This document shows, in pieces, positions 33,890 to 41,909 of a stretch of 64,000 bases of DNA. The position numbers were made by a program, and so were the translations under genes. The stretch's first letter is position 1. The number at the start of each line of letters is the position of its first letter. The notes beneath the pieces are model-generated. The model saw only the letters and a program-made list of their open reading frames with translations. It had not been told where the DNA came from and made no database searches. This stretch comes from Bacteroidota bacterium (GTDB taxonomy: Bacteria; Bacteroidota; Bacteroidia; Flavobacteriales; Weeksellaceae). The stretch covers positions 1-64,000 of the forward strand of contig JAEWIE010000019.1 of assembly GCA_023387375.1 (NCBI GenBank), given 5' to 3'.

Positions 33890-35935
33890 ATGAGAACAAA
33901 AATAATATCCCTTGCCCTGGCGTTGGTCGCTGTGTCTTTTAGCGCACAAATCGACAGACCGATGCCAAAACCAGGACCCGCTCCTGTGGTAAACCTCGGA
34001 AAATCGAATGAATTTAAATTAAAAAATGGACTTACGGTGATCGTGGTAGAAAACAATAAACTTCCACGAATTAGCACGACGTTAAGCATCGATAACAAAC
34101 CCTTTGCACTTGGTGCCAAGAAAGGAGTAGATGGTCTTCTTGGAGAAATGCTAGGAACCGGCACCCAAAGTCTTTCTAAAGACGAGTTCAACAATAAAAT
34201 TGAACAATTAGGAGCTCGTGTAAGCTATTGGAGCGAAGGAGCTAGCGCCTCCGCACTGACTAAATATTTCAATGAAATCTTTGGTTATTTTGCAGACGGT
34301 GCCCTGAATCCTAATTTCTCTCAGGCCGAATTTGATGCTGTGAAAGCACGTTATATTGAAGGACTTAAAGCGGATGCAAAAAGTGTAGATGCAGCGGCTT
34401 CTCGAATGACAAGTGTTTTAACCTATGGGAAAACCCATCCTTTTGCAGAATACGACACGGAAGAGAAGGTTTCAGCAATTACGCTTCAAGATGTAAAAGA
34501 TTACTATAACAAATACTACAAACCAAACAATGCGTATCTCGTATTTGTAGGAGATATCAATGCAAAAGATGCAAAAGCATTAGCAGAGAAGCATTTTTCG
34601 TCTTGGAAAGCAGGCGATCTTGCGATTCCAGCCTTACCGGCTGTAGCTCCTGTGACGAAAACAGAAGTGGATGTGATTAACATGCCTAATGCCGTGCAAT
34701 CTGTAATCTCAGTGGCTTACCCTGTACAACTTACAAAGAAAGATCCAGACTACTATGCCGTACAAGTAGCCTCCACTATCTTAGGAGGTGACTTCAACTC
34801 TAAATTGAACATGAATCTTAGAGAAGCACACGGTTGGACCTACGGGGCAAGAGGTGGTATTTCAGACTCAAGATACATTGGACGTTTTATGACCAGTGCG
34901 ACAGTTCGAAATAACGTTACGGATTCTGCGGTCGTTGAAACGATCAAAGAAATCAAAGGCATGACTTTAAACAAAGTCGATCAAACCGAACTTGAAAATG
35001 TCAAGGCAAAATTCTTAGGAAACTTCGTATTATCTCTTGAGCGTCCACAAACTGTGGCAAGCCAAGCGTTAATCACAAAAACGAATGACCTTGACAAGAA
35101 TTTCTATGCCTCTTACATTCAAAATATTAACAAAGTAAGTGTGGATGATGTTCTTCGAGTTGCCAAGAAATATTTTAAACCTGAGCAGGCAAGAATTATC
35201 GTGACGGGAAAAGCCGAAGAAATCGCGCCAGGACTGAGCAAATTAGGGTATCCAATACATTTTTATGATTCCTATGGAAACACAATTGCAGATCCAGCGA
35301 AGGCTAAAAAGCAAGTGAATGTATCCACAGATGAGATCAAGGCAAAATACCTTGAATTTATTGGCGGAAAGGACGCAGTCAGCAAAATAAAAACCATGGT
35401 TCAGGAAGGTAAAATGAGCATGATGAATATGGAAGGCGAATTCACAGGCAAATACGAATTCCCTGACAAATCCCTTACTCTCATTAAAATCATGGGCATC
35501 GAAATCAAAAATGTCTTTGACGGAAACCAAGGATATGTTTCTCAAATGGGACAAAAAATTGATTTTACGCCAGAGCAAATCAAAGGCTTAAAAGGATACA
35601 ACACTGTTTTCCCTGTACTTTCGCCTGCCTTTGCAAAAAGCAAAGTGGAGGGACAAGTTAGCGATGCAGGGGTTGAATACTACAAAGTATCCAACAGCGA
35701 TGCAAAAAGAGTCGAATACTTCAATGTGAAAACGGGTGAACTTGCGAAAACAGAAGTTACCATTTCCACTCCACAAGGTGATATTCTTTCTACTACCCTG
35801 TACAAAGATTACAAAGCATTCGATGGGATTAAAATCCCAACCACTTTGGAAACTCAGGCAGGTCCACAGTCTTTCACCGTCGTTGTGAACAAAGTAGAAA
35901 TGAACAAAAATGTAACTCCTGCTGATTTTAAATAA
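33890..35935 (+). CDS. Exported M16-like non-catalytic subunit with C-terminal lipoprotein-carrier-like domain
   Basis: A 681-residue protein with signal peptide (MRTKIISLALALVAVSFSAQ). Residues about 40-470 are M16-like, but the HxxEH motif is replaced by VDGLLGEML (80-88), so it cannot bind catalytic zinc there. LNMNLREAHGWTYGARGG is the substrate-binding motif usual in non-catalytic partners. Residues about 490-681 form a separate beta-rich domain (YLEFIGGKDAVSKIKTMVQ, then MNMEGEFTGKYEFPDK) that resembles LolA-type outer-membrane lipoprotein carriers. It probably dimerises with the preceding peptidase. Confidence 0.87.
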   Translation: MRTKIISLALALVAVSFSAQIDRPMPKPGPAPVVNLGKSNEFKLKNGLTVIVVENNKLPRISTTLSIDNKPFALGAKKGVDGLLGEMLGTGTQSLSKDEFNNKIEQLGARVSYWSEGASASALTKYFNEIFGYFADGALNPNFSQAEFDAVKARYIEGLKADAKSVDAAASRMTSVLTYGKTHPFAEYDTEEKVSAITLQDVKDYYNKYYKPNNAYLVFVGDINAKDAKALAEKHFSSWKAGDLAIPALPAVAPVTKTEVDVINMPNAVQSVISVAYPVQLTKKDPDYYAVQVASTILGGDFNSKLNMNLREAHGWTYGARGGISDSRYIGRFMTSATVRNNVTDSAVVETIKEIKGMTLNKVDQTELENVKAKFLGNFVLSLERPQTVASQALITKTNDLDKNFYASYIQNINKVSVDDVLRVAKKYFKPEQARIIVTGKAEEIAPGLSKLGYPIHFYDSYGNTIADPAKAKKQVNVSTDEIKAKYLEFIGGKDAVSKIKTMVQEGKMSMMNMEGEFTGKYEFPDKSLTLIKIMGIEIKNVFDGNQGYVSQMGQKIDFTPEQIKGLKGYNTVFPVLSPAFAKSKVEGQVSDAGVEYYKVSNSDAKRVEYFNVKTGELAKTEVTISTPQGDILSTTLYKDYKAFDGIKIPTTLETQAGPQSFTVVVNKVEMNKNVTPADFK

Positions 35936-36017
35936 ATTTTAACAGATCCATTTTTTGTTTAGCTTACTTCAATTCTCTTGTAGACGAGGATAGTAAATAA
36001 GTAAAGTAAGAAATTAG

Positions 36018-36052
36018 GCCGTCTCAAATTTGATTTTGAGATGGCTTTTTTC
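36018..36052 (+). terminator. Intrinsic terminator after the M16 pair
   Basis: GCCGTCTCAAA (36018-36028) pairs with TTTGAGATGGC (36035-36045) with one G-U pair; T6C follows. The stem belongs to the CCGTCTC type seen elsewhere in the window. Confidence 0.8.
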
Positions 36053-36110
36053 TTTTGCTAGGGTACAAAGCGTAAAAAGATGCCCCTACTTAAAGTTTTA
36101 GGCCCTATCG

Positions 36111-36142
36111 TTTTGGGAAATAGAACTAAATGAGTATATTTG
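36111..36142 (+). promoter_or_regulatory. Promoter of secG
   Basis: TTTTG (36111-36115) lies 19 nt before an exact -7 box TATATTTG (36135-36142). It is the best-fitting Bacteroidota promoter in the window together with that of HU, and it gives a leader of about 20 nt. Confidence 0.75.
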
Positions 36143-36165
36143 CAACCTAATTTTTAAGACAACAG

Positions 36166-36507
36166 ATGGGTACAATTTTCACATTATTCATGATACTAAT
36201 CATCATTGCGTCGGTTTTACTGATCATCATAGTGATGGCACAAAACCCAAAAGGTGGAGGATTATCTGGTACATTCGGAGGTTCAGGAGCTGCTCAATTT
36301 GGAGTTCAGAGAACCAATGACTTCATGGAAAAAGCAACTTGGACACTTGGTATTGTCATTGTGGCTTTAATTGTATTAAGTGTGGTTCTAACGGCGAAAC
36401 CTAGCCCGAAAGCAGTGCGTCAAGCAGCGCCTGCGCAAAGCAATGCACCCGCATCTACTGCGCCTGCACAAAGCACACCCGCAGCAACTTTACCTACAAA
36501 CAAATAA
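36166..36507 (+). CDS. secG: Preprotein translocase subunit SecG
   Basis: A 113-residue inner-membrane protein that assists the SecYEG channel. It has the two expected transmembrane helices (about 4-25 and 57-77) joined by the conserved NPKGGGLSGTFGG loop with GAAQFGVQ. The C-terminal tail is rich in Pro/Ala/Ser, and such tails vary between species. It is a single-gene unit with its own promoter and a terminator shared with recR. Confidence 0.94.
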   Translation: MGTIFTLFMILIIIASVLLIIIVMAQNPKGGGLSGTFGGSGAAQFGVQRTNDFMEKATWTLGIVIVALIVLSVVLTAKPSPKAVRQAAPAQSNAPASTAPAQSTPAATLPTNK

Positions 36508-36557
36508 AAAGCAATTACGTGGACCTCAAGTATTAGAGGGAAACATTCTAATAAAAA

Positions 36558-36590
36558 AGTCGACCTTTATTTAAAATAAAGGTCGATTTT
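36558..36590. terminator. Bidirectional terminator between secG and recR
   Basis: TCGACCTTTATTT (36560-36572) pairs with 36574-36586 with a minimal loop that probably opens to a few bases. A6 lies before and T4 after, so it works for both converging genes. Confidence 0.75.
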
Positions 36591-36613
36591 GTATTTGAAG
36601 AGCTGCTCTCTTT

Positions 36614-37225
36614 TTAATCTGACTCTCTGTAGGGCACACGGTTTTGAATCGAACGACCCAAAGAAATTTCATCCGCGTATTCAAGTTCATCACCTACCGA
36701 GATACCTCTTGCAATAGAAGAGAACGTGACGGGATGAGATTTTAATTTTTTATACAAATAGTACGCAGTAGTGTCTCCTTCCATAGTGGCACTTAAAGCA
36801 AAAATGAGTTCTTTTACGATTCCACTACTAAGTTTAGACTCCAAAGCTCCAATATTTAGTTGTGAGGGACCGATACCTTCCATGGGGGAGATCTTACCCC
36901 CCAATACTAAATATTTACCCTTAAACTTCCCAGTGTTCTCTATAGCCATTACATCTCTTACATCCTCCACCACACAAATTTGTGAAGAATCTCTACTTTC
37001 ATTTCGGCACAAATCACAAACGTCTTCATCCGAAAAATTATAGCATTCTTTGCAATATTTAATCTCAGTCACGAGCTTAGCAATGGCCTGAGAAAGCGCT
37101 AAAGCTTGCGAATCGTGCTGTTTTAAAAGGTGAAGTGCAAGGCGAAGCGCAGATTTTTTTCCAATCCCTGGCAGTCCTGAAATCTCTTCTATTGCGGTTG
37201 ACAAAACTTTACTTGGATACTCCAT
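36614..37225 (-). CDS. recR: Recombination mediator protein RecR
   Basis: A 203-residue RecFOR-pathway protein that helps load RecA on gapped DNA. It has the helix-hairpin-helix LPGIGKKSALRLALHLL, a zinc finger with C58, C61, C70 and C73, and a Toprim domain beginning ICVVEDVRDVMAIE. The length is typical. The -7 box at 37230-37237 lies 4 nt before the start codon. Confidence 0.96.
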   Translation of the reverse strand: MEYPSKVLSTAIEEISGLPGIGKKSALRLALHLLKQHDSQALALSQAIAKLVTEIKYCKECYNFSDEDVCDLCRNESRDSSQICVVEDVRDVMAIENTGKFKGKYLVLGGKISPMEGIGPSQLNIGALESKLSSGIVKELIFALSATMEGDTTAYYLYKKLKSHPVTFSSIARGISVGDELEYADEISLGRSIQNRVPYRESD

Positions 37226-37229
37226 GTGG

Positions 37230-37237
37230 CAAAGATA
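37230..37237 (-). promoter_or_regulatory. -7 box of recR, 4 nt from ATG
   Basis: The minus strand reads TATCTTTG, followed by CCAC and the recR ATG. Transcription would begin at or next to the start codon. Confidence 0.5.
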
Positions 37238-37293
37238 AAATATTTGACTCTAGCCTAAAGAAATTTCAAATAGGAATCTAATGGATTTCCTCT

Positions 37294-37301
37294 TATCTTT
37301 G
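37294..37301 (+). promoter_or_regulatory. -7 box of the cysteine-containing lipoprotein gene
   Basis: TATCTTTG is an exact TAnnTTTG, 19 nt before the ATG at 37321. No clear -33 element is seen. Confidence 0.45.
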
Positions 37302-37320
37302 ACTATATCAAACAAAATCT

Positions 37321-37836
37321 ATGCGAAGCTTAAAACCCAATGCTATTCTCTTGCTAATTCTAAGCGCCGTGCTTCTCTCTTCTTGCCAAAAGAAGGAGAG
37401 CTCATTTAATACCAAGCCGAAAGCTAGTACCGCCCTTGCAAATACACCCCTTCAAAGGGCAATCGAAAAGGGTGAGAAACCCACTTTTAAGACCTTTGGG
37501 TTCCCCCAACAAGTAGAAGGCTGTTCTTGTTATTTCGCATCGAATCGTAAAGAGTTCATTAATCAAAACTACATTTATGTGGATGATTTTGAAAAAAGCG
37601 TCTTTGTGCAACTTAACGATGAGGTGATGCAAATTGAGTATGGCGACAAAAACCAAATGACAGCAAATGACAGTCTTGTATTAGAATCCAAAGGGAAGGA
37701 TTTCAAACTCTTTCTTAAGGCAAAAAAAATAGACCAAGGTGATTTAGAGACGGCTCTTTATCAAGGCACATTGAAACTTGTGACAGATCAGGGCGTCCTT
37801 ATTGAATCTCCAATTTATGGGGAATGTGGATGTTAA
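37321..37836 (+). CDS. Lipoprotein of unknown function with paired cysteines
   Basis: A 171-residue protein with a type II signal peptide whose lipobox ends LSSC (Cys22). The mature domain has a CSC pair (VEGCSCYF) and ends with CGC (YGECGC), so up to four extracytoplasmic cysteines could form disulfides or bind a metal. The middle is beta-rich and acidic. I do not recognise the family. It stands between recR and pepD with its own -7 box. Confidence 0.78.
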   Translation: MRSLKPNAILLLILSAVLLSSCQKKESSFNTKPKASTALANTPLQRAIEKGEKPTFKTFGFPQQVEGCSCYFASNRKEFINQNYIYVDDFEKSVFVQLNDEVMQIEYGDKNQMTANDSLVLESKGKDFKLFLKAKKIDQGDLETALYQGTLKLVTDQGVLIESPIYGECGC

Positions 37837-37896
37837 AATTTCCTTAATAGAGCAAAACTTAGGCCTGCGAAAATTTCAGTTGCGCAATTTAATCCT

Positions 37897-37904
37897 TAAA
37901 TTTG
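37897..37904 (+). promoter_or_regulatory. -7 box of pepD
   Basis: TAAATTTG, an exact TAnnTTTG, lies 16 nt before the ATG at 37921. The nearest upstream TTG is 14 nt away, shorter than usual. Confidence 0.4.
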
Positions 37905-37920
37905 AGCAAAATCCACGTTT

Positions 37921-39363
37921 ATGAATTTAACCACAATAGAACCGAAGGTCATTTGGAAAAATTTTGAAAAGCTAAATAGCATTCCAAGACCTTCTAAAAA
38001 AGAAGAAAAAGTGATTGCCTTCATTAAAGATTTCGGTACGAGCCTTGGGCTTGATACAAAAGTTGATTCAGTAGGCAATGTGATTATACGAAAGCCCGCC
38101 ACTCCAGGCATGGAAACTCGAAAAACCATAGTGCTGCAATCGCACTTAGATATGGTTTGCCAAAAGAATAACGACGTAAATTTCGACTTTGACACCATGG
38201 GGATCCAAATGGAGATTGATGAGGACTGGGTGAAAGCAAAAGGAACCACTCTAGGAGCTGACAATGGACTTGGAGTTGCGGCTATCATGTCAATCTTGGA
38301 ATCTACAGACATTCCTCATCCTTCCTTGGAAGCGCTCTTCACAATTGACGAAGAGACAGGTATGACGGGTGCAATGGGCCTTCAACCAGGAGAACTAAGT
38401 GGAGAAATCCTTCTGAATTTAGACACAGAAGAAGACGATGAAATCGATATAGGATGCGCAGGAGGAGTCGATGTGACAGCCAGCGCGAACTACCCTCTTC
38501 AGGCGGCAAGCGGAATGGGAGTCAAAATAGAAATCAAAGGACTTAACGGAGGACATTCGGGAATGGATATCCACAAAGGACTAGGAAATGCAAATGTGAT
38601 TCTTGCTCGTTTTCTACATCTTGGATTGAAAGATCAAAATATTGAACTTATCTCCATTGATGGAGGCGGTCTTCGCAATGCCATTCCAAGAGAAGCCTCT
38701 GCTGTGGTATGTGTACGCCATTCTGTAGAATTCATTGAAGCCTGTACTGCTCTAAAGACGGAAATTCTAGCTGAGTTTGCGAGTCTTGAAAAAGACCTTG
38801 TGATTCAAGTGGAAAACTTTTCAAGTGAAAAGAAAGCTATTTCTCCTGAGGATTCTAAAAAAGTAATCCTCGCACTAAGCTCTGCGCACAACGGCGTGTA
38901 TCGAATGAGTCCTGATGTAGAAGATTTGGTCGAAACCTCTAACAATATAGCAAGAGTAGAGCTTAAAGAAGGAGAGTTAAAAATCTTATGTCTTTCTCGC
39001 TCTTCCGTAGAATCAAGCAAAACAAGTGTGGCAAATCAACTTAAGGCCGTCTTTACCTTGGCAGGCATGGACGTAGAACTAAGCGGCGCATATCCAGGGT
39101 GGAAACCAAAACCAGGTTCTGAGATCGTAAAGATCATGGAAAAAATATACGAAGAGAAATTCAAATCAAAACCTCATGTGGTCGCCTGCCACGCGGGCCT
39201 CGAATGCGGAATCATTGGAGCCAATTACCCAGAGATGGAAATGGTTAGTTTTGGACCTACCATCAGAGGAGCGCACTCTCCAGATGAAAAAGCTAGTATT
39301 TCTTCAACTCAAAAATTCTGGGACTTTTTGAAAGAAATTCTCAAAAACATTCCAGAGAAATAA
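37921..39363 (+). CDS. pepD: Aminoacyl-histidine dipeptidase (M20 family)
   Basis: A 480-residue zinc dipeptidase that cleaves Xaa-His and other dipeptides in the cytosol. M20 landmarks are VLQSHLDMVCQKN (first zinc His and Asp), GADNGLGVA (bridging Asp), DEETGMTGAMGL (catalytic Glu pair), LNLDTEEDDE, GLNGGHSGMDI in the dimerisation domain, and the C-terminal zinc His in CHAGLECGII. The length matches the PepD branch. A strong terminator follows. Confidence 0.94.
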   Translation: MNLTTIEPKVIWKNFEKLNSIPRPSKKEEKVIAFIKDFGTSLGLDTKVDSVGNVIIRKPATPGMETRKTIVLQSHLDMVCQKNNDVNFDFDTMGIQMEIDEDWVKAKGTTLGADNGLGVAAIMSILESTDIPHPSLEALFTIDEETGMTGAMGLQPGELSGEILLNLDTEEDDEIDIGCAGGVDVTASANYPLQAASGMGVKIEIKGLNGGHSGMDIHKGLGNANVILARFLHLGLKDQNIELISIDGGGLRNAIPREASAVVCVRHSVEFIEACTALKTEILAEFASLEKDLVIQVENFSSEKKAISPEDSKKVILALSSAHNGVYRMSPDVEDLVETSNNIARVELKEGELKILCLSRSSVESSKTSVANQLKAVFTLAGMDVELSGAYPGWKPKPGSEIVKIMEKIYEEKFKSKPHVVACHAGLECGIIGANYPEMEMVSFGPTIRGAHSPDEKASISSTQKFWDFLKEILKNIPEK

Positions 39364-39432
39364 AAAAAATCATTTGCGATGACCCGTTAAAAGTGGTCGC
39401 CATGAATTCAAAAGAGTATTCTTTTTTAGACA

Positions 39433-39472
39433 AAGAGCCGTCTCCAAACAAATGGAGACGGCTCTTATTTTT
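39433..39472. terminator. Intrinsic terminator between pepD and ferredoxin genes
   Basis: A perfect 14-bp stem (39433-39446 with 39453-39466) has a 6-nt loop. The sequence GAGCCGTCTCCA puts it in the CCGTCTC family. It serves converging genes. Confidence 0.8.
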
Positions 39473-39486
39473 ATACTGTTATTTGT

Positions 39487-39819
39487 TTAAGGATAGGGCG
39501 CTAGTGCAACCTCTAATCCATCAAGCTCTGGCGTCAAAAAGATTTGGCAGCCTAGTCTTGAGTTTTCCTTCACATGGTATGCCTCACCCAGCATCGCATC
39601 CTCTTCATCGCCCATGGCCTCTAGTGAATCCTCACCTCCCAGTACGTATACTTGACAGGATGCGCACATGGCCATTCCTCCGCAAACGCCAATGGTTCCT
39701 TCCTCCGCGAGCTCATAAGAGCGAATCGCTTCCATCAGATTCATTGACATATCGGTGGGCACCACCATTTCGTGGCGTACACCTTCACGGTCAATAAGAT
39801 GTATGGTTATGTCTGACAT
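39487..39819 (-). CDS. [2Fe-2S] ferredoxin, adrenodoxin type
   Basis: A 110-residue electron carrier. Cluster cysteines are C46, C52, C55 (VCGGMAMCASC) and C91 (RLGCQI), the C-x5-C-x2-C...C spacing of adrenodoxin/putidaredoxin-like ferredoxins used in Fe-S assembly or oxygenase electron transfer. It starts 17 nt after the reductase-like gene at 39837-40892, so the two form an operon and probably a redox pair. A long frame on the opposite strand is a shadow. Confidence 0.93.
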   Translation of the reverse strand: MSDITIHLIDREGVRHEMVVPTDMSMNLMEAIRSYELAEEGTIGVCGGMAMCASCQVYVLGGEDSLEAMGDEEDAMLGEAYHVKENSRLGCQIFLTPELDGLEVALAPYP

Positions 39820-39836
39820 TCTACAACTTCTTTCGA

Positions 39837-40892
39837 TTAATCAATTTTCTTCACAACGGCTTTTTCTGCTTCCTTACGGCTTCCATCGAATCCATCTACT
39901 CCACTTACAGTCGTGTATTTTAAAACGTATTTTTTTCCTGGATTCATTCGATTGTAAACACTTTGACACATAAGGGTAGCTTCGTGGAACCCACAAAGGA
40001 TTAATTTTAATTTGCCTGGGTAGGTGTTAATATCTCCTATGGCATAAACTCCTTCAATGTTAGTTTGGTAATCAAGTGAATTGTTTACTTTGATCGCATT
40101 CTTTTCAATTTCCAGACCCCAATTATTTAATTCACCAAGTTTTGGAGTTAATCCGAAGAGTGGAATTAAGTAATCGGTTTCAATTTCAAGAGATTCACCA
40201 TTCGATTCTACTAGTATGCTTTCTAGATGGCTATTGCCATTCAAAGCTTTTACTTCTGCAGGTGTAATTAAGTTAATTCGACCTTGATCCTTAAGAACTT
40301 GAACTTTTTCTACCGAATCTAATGCTCCTCTAAATTCATTTCTTCTATGAATAAGGGTCACACTGCTTGCAATGTCCGCCAAGAAAATACTCCAGTCTAA
40401 GGCAGAATCTCCACCGCCTGCAATCACCACTTTTTTTCCTCTAAAATGCTCTGGATCCTTTACAAAGTATTCCACCCCATTTTCTTCGAATTGTGAAAGG
40501 TTTTCTAAGTGATCTGGTTTACGGGGCTCAAAAGTACCTAATCCTCCCGCGATTGCGACCGCTCTTGCACGATGCACGGTTCCTTTGTTAGTCACCACTT
40601 CAAAGTAATCCTCATCTACTTTTTCTAGACTAACAGCCGTCTCACCTAATGTGAATCCCGGTTGAAATTGCTTGATTTGTTCCATCAAATTATCCACAAG
40701 CTCCCCTGCATTAATACTTGGGAATCCAGGAATGTCAAAAATAGGTTTCTTAGGATAAAGTTCGGAAAGTTGACCTCCAGGCTGAGGAAGGGCATCAATT
40801 ATATGGCATTTTATTTTAAGTAATCCTGCTTCGAACACGGCAAAAAGACCAGTAGGTCCAGCGCCGATTATAAGTAAGTCGGTCGTGATCAT
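39837..40892 (-). CDS. Ferredoxin-NADP+ reductase type 2 (thioredoxin-reductase-like)
   Basis: A 351-residue FAD/NAD(P) oxidoreductase. FAD motif IIGAGPTGL is at 8-16, followed by PQPGGQLSELYPKK typical of YumC/FNR2 enzymes, and the NADPH motif VVIAGGGDSALDW follows near residue 150. The CxxC of true thioredoxin reductases is absent. With the ferredoxin gene 17 nt downstream, the natural reading is that it reduces that ferredoxin with NADPH. A TACTTTCG box lies at 40924-40931. Confidence 0.9.
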   Translation of the reverse strand: MITTDLLIIGAGPTGLFAVFEAGLLKIKCHIIDALPQPGGQLSELYPKKPIFDIPGFPSINAGELVDNLMEQIKQFQPGFTLGETAVSLEKVDEDYFEVVTNKGTVHRARAVAIAGGLGTFEPRKPDHLENLSQFEENGVEYFVKDPEHFRGKKVVIAGGGDSALDWSIFLADIASSVTLIHRRNEFRGALDSVEKVQVLKDQGRINLITPAEVKALNGNSHLESILVESNGESLEIETDYLIPLFGLTPKLGELNNWGLEIEKNAIKVNNSLDYQTNIEGVYAIGDINTYPGKLKLILCGFHEATLMCQSVYNRMNPGKKYVLKYTTVSGVDGFDGSRKEAEKAVVKKID

Positions 40893-40923
40893 TGCTCTTT
40901 AAAATTTGGTTATTTAAACTTTG

Positions 40924-40931
40924 CGAAAGTA
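40924..40931 (-). promoter_or_regulatory. -7 box upstream of the reductase-ferredoxin operon
   Basis: The minus strand reads TACTTTCG, a TTCG variant of the -7 element, 31 nt before the ATG. Confidence 0.35.
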
Positions 40932-41047
40932 CAAAAAAAATACGAAATTAGCCTCGCAAGCAGCCCTTTACGACCCGACCTATTAGCTGATTTATATCAC
41001 AATAGATGTATTTTGGACAATGGCAAAGTATTTGCAAAACGATAACT

Positions 41048-41815
41048 ATGAAGAAAATTTTCAGCCTTTTGTTTCTCTCTTTCCTCATTTTTGGGTATGG
41101 ACAGTTAGAAAATATTAAGCCAGGCGAAATACTACATTATAGAATTCATTACGGCGTTCTAAACGCAGGTACGGCCACTTTGTCTGCACAAAGGACAACT
41201 TATGCAGGCGCGCCCCATCTCTATGTAAAAGGTGTGGGACAATCTACTGGTGCGGTAAGAGCTCTTTTTAGAGTAAATGACCGATACGAAAGTTATATTA
41301 ATCTAAGTACTGGCCTTCCAAGCTTTTACGTGCGAAATGTAAAAGAAGGAGGTTATTCTCAACATTTAGAAGCAAAATTCAACCAACGCACCCATAGTCT
41401 TGTCCTTACAGACAAGAAAACACCTTCCAATCCTCCTCGCACGATTCAAACCGTTAGAGGATTACAAGATATGCTATCCGCCTTTTATTATTTACGAGGG
41501 CTTGATAGTCTGCAACTCAAACCTGGACGGACCATTAAAATGAACGTTTGGATTGATGACAATCTCTTTCCTTTCCGACTTCGCGTAGACAAGTACGAAA
41601 CTTTAAAAACGAAATTCGGATCCATTAGTGCGATACGAATTACCCCTATGGTGATTAGTGGGCGTGTATTTAAAGCAAGAGAAGGCGTGACTATGTGGGT
41701 TTCAAACGATCGCAATCATGTACCTCTCTTATTGCAAGCCGAGCTAACGGTCGGCTCGCTAAAAGCAAGTATTGAAAATTACTCAAACGTCAAATATCCA
41801 TTAAATTTCAAATAG
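41048..41815 (+). CDS. DUF3108 exported protein
   Basis: A 255-residue protein with a signal peptide (MKKIFSLLFLSFLIFGYGQ). It has the DUF3108 pattern: PGEILHYRIHYGVLNAGTATL near the start, GLQDMLSAFYYLR in the middle and MWVSNDRNHVPL near the end. The predicted fold is a beta-rich periplasmic or outer-membrane-associated domain; function is unknown. The frame extends upstream to 41006, but the signal peptide begins at 41048. A DUF5916 gene follows after 94 nt. Confidence 0.85.
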   Translation: MKKIFSLLFLSFLIFGYGQLENIKPGEILHYRIHYGVLNAGTATLSAQRTTYAGAPHLYVKGVGQSTGAVRALFRVNDRYESYINLSTGLPSFYVRNVKEGGYSQHLEAKFNQRTHSLVLTDKKTPSNPPRTIQTVRGLQDMLSAFYYLRGLDSLQLKPGRTIKMNVWIDDNLFPFRLRVDKYETLKTKFGSISAIRITPMVISGRVFKAREGVTMWVSNDRNHVPLLLQAELTVGSLKASIENYSNVKYPLNFK

Positions 41816-41909
41816 AAATCGTACTTTTTTAAAGTTTTCATCAATTAATTCGCATTTTGATGTAACAAAATAAAGTCTTGTGGTGTCCTATAAGTAGATG
41901 GACTCTACG

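Noticed and set aside
39393..39797. A 134-codon frame on the plus strand opposite the ferredoxin gene
   Set aside because: It is antisense to a clear [2Fe-2S] ferredoxin and has no recognisable domain; its composition (Pro, His, Leu, Arg rich) is that of a shadow frame.
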